Assembly (NCBI RefSeq): GCF_022682495.2
Contig: NC_071392.1
Span: 135,790,818-135,854,817 of the forward strand
DNA: 64,000 bases
Source: Desmodus rotundus
Lineage: Eukaryota > Chordata > Mammalia > Chiroptera > Phyllostomidae
Reading direction: 5' to 3'
Each line of letters starts with the position of its first letter. The first letter of the stretch is position 1. A program made the position numbers and the translations under genes. Shown here piece after piece: positions 31,081 through 43,400 of the stretch. The notes under the pieces were generated by a model. The model did no database searches and was not told where the DNA came from. It was given only the letters and a program-made list of their open reading frames with translations.

Positions 31081-32477
31081 TTTATTTACTGAACAAGTTC
31101 ACATAAAACATACATAACTCTTTTCTGCTAAGGTAGGTTTATGGTTAGTTTTCATAATACAATCCTCCCCCTGAGAGTATAAGAGAGGAAAACACCACAG
31201 AGAACAACTCAGAACTTCATAGGCAGGAACCTGCTAGCATACCATAGGTGGTAGGTCACAGGCAGCAATACTGCGCTGCCAAACCCTCCAAAGCCACAAA
31301 GGTTTGCATTTGGATATTTTAAATGCAAAGTGTCAAAGGAAACAAATGCACACTCTTTGATTATAGTGACACCATCATAACAGTCACGACTGTGCAAAAT
31401 ACTGTTTTCAAATCATTACATAAAAAAGGAACTCACACAAGCTATAAAATGTTGCCACAGAAAGCAAAGCTTTCCTGTAAGAAATTTTAACTGACTTTGA
31501 CCATGAACTAACCCCAGATTTGCTAAAATACAAGAACTGTAACATAAACTTACTATATTTTGTTCATGATCCTATGTTCAACAATGGAACATTTCAAGGA
31601 AGGATGTTTGGATACTGTTAATGGAACTTTTTCCCTCTGTTTTCCTTTCACTTTCTAGCAGGTCTGTTCTAGTCATTACACTTATTTTTACTCTTTCCTG
31701 TGAAATATTTAAAAAAAATCTTTAACTCAGACACTGATCCCACTGTTCGTTTCAAAACAGGCAAGTCTCTGACATAACAAAATGTTGCCAATATTATTTT
31801 TAAAAACTGTACCTTCATCATAAAAGCTAAATGGACTTGCCTTAAAAGAAAGCATTTGGTTTTTACTTTAAGTGGTCAGACCAGAGGGTTCTTTTAGCAA
31901 GTGGAAACAAACTTTTTAAGCTAGCAATAAAAGAAGCATGCTGGCTGGCTAGGATTTAAATGCTTTCCAGATGGCAGAGACTTATGGCTGGAGGACATGG
32001 GCTACAAAAGCACTGCCCATGCATGCCTCACTTTCACAGAAGTGCATTTGGAAAAAAAACTTTTTACAGAGTACATTTGGATGGTTGTGAAACAGATTAG
32101 GTAAAGCATCAAAAACCCACTTTTCTCTCTACTATTTTCATAAGATTCCAACAGGAAATAAAGTAACAAATGAACTTCATTCCAAATTGTACTATCAGTG
32201 ATAACCAGCTATAAGAATCCCTGACTTCTGAAAGGAAAAAGAAATCCTCCTCAGATTCCAGGGCCCAACACCAGAGTGTCCCTGTCTTCTGGTCCAGTCC
32301 TTCTGCTCTCAGCTGATACTATGAAACCACTAACCTTCCTCTCCATCAGTCCACCTGGCGCACACCACTCTGCAACTACAGCCAGGGAATCCTCACAACC
32401 ACCTGAGAAAGAGCCTCCACAATATGGCCTCAGCTGGCCCTTCAACCTTCCTCTTACTTATTTTTTATTATTTCTTT

Positions 32478-32696
32478 CTTAAAGATTTTATTTATTTTCA
32501 GAGAAAAGGGAAGGAAGGAAAAAAGGGAGAGAAACATGGATGTGCAAGAAGATTAACACTGGTCGGTTGTCTCTCGCACACCCCCAGCCAGGGACCTGGC
32601 CTGCAATCCAGACATGTGCCCTGACTGGGAATCGAACTGGTGACCTTTCGGTTCGCAGGCTGGCACTCAATCCACTGAGCCACACCAGCCAGGGCT
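32478..32696 (-). mobile_element. VES SINE in the NAPB 3' region
   Basis: The T-rich tail is at the left and the head CACACCAGCCAGGGCT at the right. The B-box appears inverted as GGGAATCGAACTGG at about 32626. It is in sense with NAPB and would be part of its 3' UTR if that extends this far. Confidence 0.9.
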
Positions 32697-32846
32697 CAAC
32701 TTTCTTTTCTGCTACTTTCTCCTTTATCCCAACTAAGATATTCACCATTCCCAAACCTTCCTTCTCACTGTGCCCTTGGTCTGGGCACACCCATTCTACT
32801 TCTGGCCCATAATCCCAGTTGACGATCATCTAAAAATGAAAACATC

Positions 32847-33059
32847 AGCCCTGACCAGTGTGGTTCAGTTGGTTGGGCATCATCCCTCAAAGTGAAAGGT
32901 CACTGGTTGGATTACCGGTTACGGCACATGTCTGGGTTGCAGGTTCAGTCCCGGGATGGGGTGCATATGAGAGGCAACTGATTGATGTTTCTCTCTTCAA
33001 TGTTTTTCACCCTCTCTTCCCCTCTCTAAAAATAAATAAAATATTTTTTTAAAAAACCC
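32847..33059 (+). mobile_element. VES SINE with perfect target-site duplication
   Basis: It starts AGCCCTGACCAGTGTGGTTC and ends in an A-rich tail. The 14-bp repeat AAAATGAAAACATC flanks it at 32833-32846 and 33060-33073. Together with the antisense copy 150 nt away it forms an inverted SINE pair. Confidence 0.92.
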
Positions 33060-33689
33060 AAAATGAAAACATCATTTAAATACCAGTTACTATCTAACAT
33101 AAGATAGGGAATTTCACCACCTGTCATTAATGAAAGCACAATTTCGAAAGAAATATAGGCTATCTCTGGCAACAAATGCACATGAAATAAATAATTTAAG
33201 CCTAAAAATATGCATAGGGGAGGTTCAAGAAACAGGGTCAAGAAACAATGTCTAAAATATAATGTCAGCACGTAACATAATGGGATCAAGTTTATAAATC
33301 AACAAAGCATATGTTAGTTATGTAAAACAAAAGGACAGAGTTCAAAGTTCTAACACAAAAGTTAAAACAATTCCATCAGCCAAGAGGAAAGTCAAATTCC
33401 CTCAGAAGCTAGTTGGAGGCATATAACAAGCCTCTGTACCATGTGTACCTACCTAACCCATCATGTTCAATAAATGACTAAAATTATTGAAACACTTTCT
33501 CAATGAGGATGTACATGACTGTGGATGTATAAAGGATGCCATCTCAATGGGAAAGAATATGAACATGAAAGAGCAGAGATGTGCCAGTTAAAACACCTTT
33601 ATGTGAATATAAACATGGATTTTTACCCGAACTAAAAGGAGAAACTATCTAGGAAAAGGAAAAGTTCTGTTTCACAGATCGTTTATATT

Positions 33690-33716
33690 CGTGTGTGTGT
33701 GTGCCTGTGTGTATAA
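33690..33716 (+). repeat. Short (GT)n microsatellite
   Basis: GTGTGTGTGTGTGCCTGTGTGTAT-type simple repeat within the probable NAPB 3' UTR. Confidence 0.7.
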
Positions 33717-34388
33717 ATACAAAGCAGTCGAACCCACCTTGACATTCATTCACACACATAAGCAAGCGGCACCAGGAAGTTCCCTTTTCTCACAGTGTGA
33801 TGCAGGCAGACCCTGGCTGTTCTGAATTTTCACATGCATGTTGGCATAAGGAACAATATCAAAAGCAAAGAAACTAGTCATTACCAACATCAAAAGAATC
33901 ACAAGATAACAATAACAAAAAATTTCTAATAAAGTCATAAACTTATTCCTAACCACCACACTAAACTAAATGCATACACTTAGAGAATATATCCAGATGC
34001 AAATTTACAGAGAATATGCAAAGCATCAATTACAACAACTGGGTTGGATACTCAAGTTCAAGAAAAAGAACAGAAAAATATGTGGCAAAATTAAACATGG
34101 GTTCTGCAAACATCAAATACTAAGAAGAAAATTTTGAAGTAGTTCTCAGAAAACTCTAGGGACTCTGGCAAGCATGAAATAACCCATTATATCCACAGTA
34201 TGCACAGGAGCTTCTTATCCATCCGCTTAACATTGACACAAACACAGCAAACTTGAAAACCACACACACATCATTAAGCTCATGTGTAATAAAATTAAGC
34301 CATTAAATGGGCATCCCATAAAGATCACTTGGCCCTAAGAGGAAACTAAAGAAAGGTTAACTGCATGCCACAAAGACTTATAATTGTT

Positions 34389-34499
34389 TCACTTTAGGTC
34401 TCCGTCTCCTTCTCCATCCCCTTGGATGGACTTTTTGATACGAAGCAACATGGTAGTAAGCCACTGATCCAAGCGAGAGATTGAGTCAAATTCCTTCAC
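34389..34499 (-). CDS. NAPB: NAPB last coding exon
   Basis: The acceptor CTTAAACTAG|GTGAAGG is followed by [20 protein letters not shown] and the beta-type acidic tail ending GDGDLK, then TGA. In SNAP proteins this C-terminal helix contacts and stimulates NSF; the conserved leucine in the [10 protein letters not shown] segment is present. Confidence 0.96.
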
Positions 34500-37400
34500 C
34501 TAGTTTAAGATTAGAGGAATAGGAATTAGTCCACTGAAATACAATCAAAACAACAGCTGTTTAAATATATACTGATAATCTGCCAACTTTCTTCATTTAA
34601 AATTATTCATTCCGGTTCCTAACTTTCTTCATTAAAATTTGCTTATTTTTTAATTATCCTCTGCCTATTTTGATGGAGCTATTAAGTTTCTGTGCCTTTT
34701 ATATTGCTCTGTATGCTAACTTGTGATAACAAAAAATCCTAACAGCCTTTATAATTGGAAGAAGAGCACATTTAATGTGACAGAGGAAATTAGACCATGT
34801 ATAAGACTTAGATGGGAACATGGAAAATTAACAGTGTCCCAATATTCATTGCATGTACAAAAGCAGAACTCCTTTAACTCATTTCAATACACTACTAAAG
34901 AAAGACATTTCAATAGGATGAAAACAGTTTTGTAGCAAAACTTAAATGAGAGAATATTTCTTTCTGCTATTGCTTCAACACCATGATGAATATATTAATG
35001 GCGGATACAGAGAAACTTTTGATTCTAAGCATAAGATAGCAAAAGATAGGAAAATGGAAGATTGATGAATATAAAGAAAAAAAACTTCCATTTATTTTAT
35101 GCCAGGCATATATTGTCGTTACATTTTAAATTGCATTTAACTGACCTCACTTTATACTTATTTATGGAGCAGACTATTTTCAAAAGAAAACATTCTTACA
35201 AGAGCAAATTGTAACACTATGTGATATTTTTTCTTGAATTTGTCTCACAGCTAAATTTACCATGGCTAATGAAGCTGTATAACTGTATAGGTTTGCAGAA
35301 TATATAAAACATGACCTTTGGACAACACAATTTCAGTATACTGGAACAATGTTAAATGTTTAGCATTTATACAATGAAAAGAAAAAGAAGTTTCTAGAAC
35401 TTAAACCTTCAAAGAATGTACTATATCACAAAGACATAACTTACTGCTTCAGTGTAAGCTTCACTGTTCTGTTCTTCATGAGCTTCTAGAAGTTTCTAAC
35501 AACATAAATGTGAAAAATTTAGTTCAGTATGCTAAAAAGTTCCATCTCTAAATAAAGATATTTTAAATAGAGAAACAGCCTTAGTATCACATTAATTGAT
35601 ATTACCAAATACTTTACAAAATTGGAGAAATATTCAAGTACCAATACAAAATTACCCCAAGTCATGAATCTGGTAATTGTGTTAACAATTTCTGAATTGC
35701 CTGCTTCAGAACACAATGCTATGTCCCTGACTCTTAGTGGCATGAAATCTATTACACAAAAGCAGAAAAGACTCTTCAGCATACTTCACAGATTTAGAAC
35801 TTCACTTCATACACAGTTCCACCTGACAGCAAAGGCTTTTTTCTTCAAAGTTCTAACATTACTTACCTTCAATAATTTACATTCTCTTGAATCAGTAAAT
35901 GCTGGAAACATTTCCTCATATTTCTCAAGAGCAAGCTGAGAGAGAAAAACCATTTGTTAATATTTGACTCACTAAACCAGGAAACAAAGCTTTGAACATC
36001 CTATTAACTTCAGTTAAGACTCGTCTATATCCTATTTAAGTGTATAAGAAGTAGGGTGATAAATTCAACATTAAAATTACATAGGAATCCTATTTATTCT
36101 GATTTTCAATTTCAGTTAAGAATAAATTAGATAATTTACTGAAAACTCAATAGACTGGTGTCTGTTGGCATTCATTAAATGGAATTTGACCTTAACACTG
36201 TTCTGCGTCCTCCCAAAAATCACTTGGACCATTGTTCAAAGGTAGAGGAAAGAATGCTTTTCCTCTTAGTGGTTTTAATCCTGCTGTTCCACCTCCAACT
36301 AAAAAACAACAAGGTTATCCAACTGTCTGCCTCTTGTCTCTCAGCCTTCACGTGGCTTTTCACTTTCTCACAATTCTCATTCCAACTACATTTCTAAGTT
36401 TTTTTAAAAAAGTAAGGCATTCTACTTTTATTGTCTTCCCCTAGGCTCCCTAATTTCTTTAAGGCAAAACCACTGAAGGAAATGTGACTACCAGGGAACT
36501 TTTAAGAGAACAGCTTAGGCAGCTGTTATAAGATTACAGCTGGGGCATACAACTTTTTTTAAGGTACTCAGTTTAGTCTTGCAACTAACGTGTATCACCC
36601 AAATGAAGTGGTATCAAGAACAACACAGTACCGGAGTGAGACCTCCTCTCATGGGTAATGTGTATCAGAAAACTGGTACTGAAGGCCTGATTCCTTACCT
36701 TGGCATTCAACTCATCGACTATGAAGTGACAGAGGGCTGCTTTAAAGAAGTAATCCTTTGCACTGTACTTCAACAGAGGGTTATCCATGGTGTTTGCTCC
36801 AACCTAGGCACAGAAAGCAGAGTCAAATTTAAAACATTTGGCTGCTTCTTTTTCCTTTTTTGTTAAAAAAATTTAATTTATCGAGTTTCTTCTTTCTCTC
36901 TGCTGCACAGTATTCCATTGTGTAAATGTACCACAGTTTTTTGATCCATTCATTTACTGATGGGCACTTAGGCTGCTTCCAGCACTTGACTATTGTAAAT
37001 TGTGCCGCTATTAACATTGAGGTACATAAGTTCTTTTGAATTGGTGTTTCAGGATTCTTAGGGTATAATCCCAGCAGTGGAATGGCCAAGTTAAAAGGCA
37101 GTTCCATTTTTAGTTTTTTGAGGAAATACTGGTTTCCACAGCAGCCACAATAGTCTGCATTCCCACCAACAGAGCATCAGGGTTCCCTTTCCCCCATATC
37201 CTCACCAGCATTTGTTGTTTGTTGATTTGTTAATGATGGCCATCCTGGCCAGTGTGAAGTGGTGTTTCATTGCAGGTTAAAAAGAAAAATTTAATTTACT
37301 GAGGTGACACTGATTAATAAAACCATACAGGTTTTAAGTGTACAACTCAATAAAACATCATCTGCATACTGCATCGTGAGCTAACCACCCAAAATCAAGT

Positions 37401-40400
37401 CTCTTTCTATCCCCATTTATCCCCACTTTGCCCACTTCCACTTCCCCCCACCCTCCTTTCCCTCTGGCTATAGGGATACTGCTGACCATGTCTATGTGCT
37501 GTAGATATATCCAGTTTTTTAAACAGTTTGGCTTCTTATATTAGGCATACTGATTCTCATCTAATTCCTTAAGAAAATACTTCTGTATCTTATAAAAGTT
37601 AGTTTAACAATGAAATACATTCTTTTAATACAATATCATAAACTAGAAAATTTTATTAGAAGAAAAAAATAGTAAGTGTTGACCTATTAAAAATGACTCA
37701 GAAGACTTCCACTTGCAGGAAGATGGAACAGACATACTTTCTTCTATCTTTCCTAAGTACAACTGAAAGCCCAGTTATTTTATATAAAACAAATTTAAGA
37801 CTGAAAGGTGAAGAGAAAAGAACAGACTGATAGGGACCCTGAGACACGAGGGAAAACATGACCGTGAGTTCCCTGGGTTTTCTTTTTCTTTCATGTACCC
37901 TTGACTTTTTATAGAGAAAACCAGCCACCTATAAAAGCCATTGGATGCAGGGGGGACAAAAAAAAGAAAGGGAATAGACAAAGAGTCTGCCATCTCTAGT
38001 CAAAAGGACTAGCAAAGAGGCAGTTTAGCAAGACAGAAAATGTTAATATTGCTCTATTATAGCCAAACACCACAAGAAAACTGTGGCTCTATCCCCACTC
38101 ACATTATCAAAGGCCAAGGAGGGAACCAAGATGTCCATCTTATCAAGTTTGCGAAGAGGAGCTCGACATTCCTGCTAAGGCAGCTTCAGAGAAAGCCCAA
38201 AGGGGAGCTAAGCCTTCATCCCTGCCAGCTAGTAATGAGCCCACCCTCCACCCCTGTCGCTGAGGTAATGGAGACCACATGAGGAACCTGGTTCTACCTC
38301 TATCCAGCAGGAACCAGATATTCTCATCTCCCAGCTGGTTTCAAAAAAGGCCTAGTAGAGGTTTAAGATTTCACCATCACCTGGCAGTAGCAAGAACAAC
38401 CCCAGCATAGAGGTGGTGGAGGGTCAGCAGGAGCTGGAACAAAACGAGGGCCACCCCCTGATGTCAATGAAGGCCAGTGGGGAGCCTGAACTTCTAACCT
38501 CTACCTGGCAGTAAGGAGATGACACACTCTTTCCCAGCCAGAGCAGTGTTACAGAATACCCACTGACAGAGAAGGTTTAAGTAATATCCAGTCTCATAAA
38601 ATAATGTGAAAATGTCCAGTATTCAACTGAAACTTACTCACCATACCAAAAAAAAAAAAAAGATCTTAAGCTGAATTAAAAAAGGCAACCCACAGATGAC
38701 AGCTCTGAGATTGACAGAAATGTTAGAATTACCTAACAATGGTTTTGAAGGAGCCCTCAGAAAAATGCTTCAAAATAACAATACAAACACACTTCAAAAT
38801 TAAAAAAAATAAATAAACATCAACAGAGTAAAAGAAATCCACTGCAAAAAAAATCCCAGAAGACATAAAGAAGAACCAAATAGAAATTTTAGAACCAAAA
38901 AATACAAAACCCACATCAAAAGTGGATGGGCTCAAGAGCAGTAGATGAATGGGACAGAGGAAAGAATCAACAAACTGATGACAGAACACAGAACATTAGA
39001 AATTACTTAGTCTGAACAACAGAGAGAAGACAAACTGAAAAAAATAAATAGAGCATAAGGGACTTATGCAACTAATATTGGGGTCCTCTAAGTCTTGGAA
39101 GGGAAGGAGAAAAAGAGAGCAGCTAAAACAGTACTTGAAGAAATAATGGCTAAAAACTTCCAAATTTGGCAAGAAACAAAAGCCTACGGATTCAGTAAGT
39201 TTAGTGAAACCCAAACAGGATAAGAGCAAATCTAACCATGCCAAGGCACATAAACTTCTGAAAACTGAAGAAAAAGAAAAAAACTGAAAGCAGAGAAAAA
39301 CATCCCCTTACTTACAGGAGAAAAGCAATACGAATGACAGTCAACTTTCTCATCAGAAACCACAAAGGCCAAAAATTGCCCTTTTTCAAGTACTAAAACA
39401 AATCATCAACCCAGAATTGTATGCCCAGGGAAAATATGTTTCAGGAATGAAAAGGAAATCAAAACATTCCCAGATGAAGGAAAACAAAAAGAATATGTTG
39501 TCAATAGACCTATTCTAAAAGAATGGCAAAAGGATATTCTTTAAACAGACAGGAAACAATAAAAGAAGGAATCTCAAATCATCAGGAAGGAAGAACACAG
39601 CTAACAAAATGTGGGTGAATACAATGAGCTTTTCTTCTCTTAAGTTTTCTAAATTATGTTTGATGGTTGAAGCAAAAATTTTAACACTAACTAATGTGGT
39701 TCTAAATGTATGTAAAGACAATAAGACAATTATATACTGAACCAAGAGAGTAAAGAGACAAAGTAAAAAGTAAGGTAAGATTTCTATATTTCACTGGAAC
39801 TGACAAAATGAAGATACCACTAGCCTATGATATGTTATATAAATGTAACAGCTAGAACAATCACTAAAAAAGCCATTCAAAGATACACTCAAAAACACTA
39901 CAGATAAGTCACTGGACAGCAGGAAAACAGAAAACAGAGAAATGAAAGTCAACATAAATACAAAACAACATATAAAATGGAAAATGTAAGCCCTAATAGA
40001 GCAATCATTACAATAAATGTGGTCTAAATATGCCAATTGGCAAAATGAATTAAAAAGCATGACCTAACAACATGCTGTCCATAAGACACTTCAATTATAA
40101 TGATATAGGCAGGCTGAAAGAAAAGAGTGCAAAAAGATATATATATAAACAATTAAAAGAAAGCGGGAAAGCCATATTATTGCCAAAAAAGTAGTCTTCA
40201 GAGCAAAGAAAACTACCAGAAAATAACATTATAGAGGGTTAGCAAAAGTAGGTTTACAGTTCTGAGTACACAAAACACAGAACTTATTCTTGTATTATTA
40301 TTTATTAATTGTGTTATTTCCATAAGGACAACTGTAAACCCACTTTGTCCCACCCTGTATAATGATAAAAGGGTCAACCCCCCAAGAAGACATAGCAATT

Positions 40401-43400
40401 CTAAATATGTATGTAGCAAGCAACAGAGTCACAGAATATGTGAAATAAGGACTGATAGAAATGAAAGGAGAGATGGACACAACCATAATTATAGGTGGAG
40501 ACTTCCACATTCTAAGCTCAACAATGGACAGATATAGAAAGAAAACTGACAAGTATATAGAACTCAACAACATCAACCATAATATAATCAACATTCATAG
40601 AACATGTCACCCAGGAGAGCAGAACTATAGAACATATTCGAAGAAAGGCCATATTCTGGGCTACAAAACCAACTGCAAGTGTGTTCTCCAGAAACAATGG
40701 ATCAAACTAGAAGTCAGCAACAGAAAGATAACAGGAAAATCTCCAAACACTTGTAAATTAAAACACTTCTAAATAACCCATGAAAATCAATAAATCCAAT
40801 GAAATGAATTTTAAAAAAAGAACAATATAACAGTGAGACATAGCCAAAAGTGCAAAGAGGGAAATTGATAGCACTGAAATTGCATGCACACAAAGAGGAA
40901 AATCAGTAAGCCAAGTTCCCACTTTAACTTGCTACCTAAAAAAGCAAAATAAATCCAAAAACCTGGGAGGACAGAAATAATAAAGGTAACCATGACAACC
41001 AGTGAACTGGAAAACAGAAAAAACAATAGAGAAAATAATTGAACTCCACCAAGTGTTTAAAGAATGAACACTAATCTTTCACAAACTCTTCCAAAAAAAT
41101 AGAAGAAATGGGAATACTTCCCAACTCATTCCATGAGGTATTATCTTACTACCAAAAACCAGACAAACACATCACAAGAAAACAAAATTAAAGATCAATG
41201 TCCCTTTATGAATATGAATGCAAAATCCTCAACAAAATACTAGCAAACTAATTCCAGCAACTTATGAAAAGAACTGCATAACTATAAAGTTAAGGATTTT
41301 TTTCTACAGTGAAGTCTGTCCTCTTCCCATGACTCCTGGTAGGTAATCTCTTAAGCTCTTGTAATATCCTGCCTGGTAAGAGTGATTTTCTTTACTTGGG
41401 GGCCTTACTCAGTATGGTTCAACACACCCTGTGGAGGAACTGGAGGGACTGAAGAATATAGTCAGCCATATGGATGGTCAACCACATCTCCATGACTGAG
41501 CCCCAATAAAAACTTTAGACACTACATTCAGGTGAGCTTCCCTTGTTGACAACACTCTATGCATATTTTCACATATTGTTAAACAAAGTAAGTGCTATTT
41601 GTACAACTCTACTGGGGAGGACAACAGGAAGTTCCACACTTGGAACTCTCCTGGATCCTGCCCTATGACACTACTTATTTTAGCTGATTTCCATCTGTAT
41701 ACTTTTATAATAAACCATTAACTATAACAGCTTTCATTGAGTTCTATGAGTCCTAGGGAATTATCAAACCTGCAGGTGTTCTTAGAGACCCCTAAACTTT
41801 GCAATGACCAATTATGATTTGTCCCAGGAATGTAAAGTTGGTTCAATGTATGAAAATCAATGAAATATAGCATCTTAATAGAATTAAAAGACAAAAACCA
41901 TATGATCCTTTCAATAGATACAGAAAAAGCACTTGACAAAATGCAATACCTTTTGATGATAAAAATAGTTAAACTAGGAAGAAAAGGGAACTTCCTCAAA
42001 CTAATAAAAAGCATCTATTTAAAAACCCACAGCTAACATCATACTTAATGGTGAAAGACTAAAAGCTTTCCTCCTAAAATGGGAACAAGAAAAGGATGTC
42101 TGCCCTTGCTACTTCTAGTTAACATTGTACTGGAAGTTATAGCCAGGACAAATGACAAAAAAAAAAAAAATGAAGTAAAGGGCATTCAGATGGAGAAAAA
42201 GTAGTAAAACTATTGCTATTGGCAGATGACATTATTTTGTATATTAAAAAATCCTAACAAATCCAAAAAGCAAACACTGGAGCTAATAAACAAGCCCAGC
42301 AATGTTTCAGTTTATGAAACTAGCAATTAACAATCTGAAAAGGAAACAAATTCTATTTATAATAGCATCAAAAGAATAAAATACTTAGAGGTATATTCAA
42401 CCAAAGAAGTGTAAGACTTGCACACTGAAAACTATAAAATATTGAACAAAATTAAAGATATAATAAGTGGAAAGTCATCTTATGTTCATAGATTTTAAGA
42501 CTTAATGTTAAGATGACAATACTTCCCAAATTGGTCTACAGATTCAATGCAATCCCCATTAAGTCACAGCTGGTTTCTTAGCAGATATTGACAAAGTGAT
42601 CCTAAAATTCATAGGGAAATGCAAAAACCCCAAATAGCCATAGCAATCTTTAAAAAGAAGTTGGAAGACTCACATGTCCTGATTTCAAAATTTACTACAA
42701 AGCTACAGTAATCAAACAGTGTGATATTGGCATGAAGATGGACATACAGTTGAATAGATTAGAACAGAGAGCCCAGAAATAAACTTTTGCATATTGATCA
42801 AATAATTCTCAACAGGGTACCAAGATCATTCAATGGCAAAAGGAAAGTGTATTCAACAAATAGTGGTGGGAGCACTGAAAGTCTACTGGCAAAAAAGAAT
42901 ACAGTTGAATCCTCAACTAACACCATATATAAAACATTAACTCAATATGGATCAAAATTCTAAACCTAAGAGCTAAAACTGTAAGATTCATAGAACAAAA
43001 CATAGAGGAAAAGCTTCATAACCTTGGGCTTGGTAATTTCTTGGATACGACATGAAAAACACAGGGAAGAAAAGAAAAAATAGAAAAATTAGACTCAATA
43101 CAAATTTAAAACTTCGTACATCAAAGGATACTAATAACAGAGTAAAAGGACAACCCACAGAATGGGGGACAACATTTGCAAATCACTTATCTGATAAAGG
43201 ATTAATATCTAGAATATATAAAAAACTTCTCTAAAACTCAATACCAAAAAAAGAAATTAATGTATGAATGTCCAATAAGCACATGAAAAGATAATCTACA
43301 TCACTAATCACGAGGGAAATGAAAATCAAAAACATGAGATACTCCTTCACACTCATTTGGGTGGTTATTATTAAACAAACAAACAAACAAACATAAAACA

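Larger units (their letters stand above)
31081..34388 (-). other. NAPB: Probable NAPB 3' UTR
   Basis: The NAPB stop codon is at 34389-34391. TTTATT at 31081-31086, read as AATAAA on the minus strand, is a candidate poly(A) signal; another is near 30157. The stretch has no introns or frames and contains two VES SINEs in opposite orientations. The end is inferred only from the signal. Confidence 0.4.

Noticed and set aside
43372..43396. AAAC repeat as a possible CRISPR-like or regulatory repeat
   Set aside because: Plain tetranucleotide microsatellite within an old L1.
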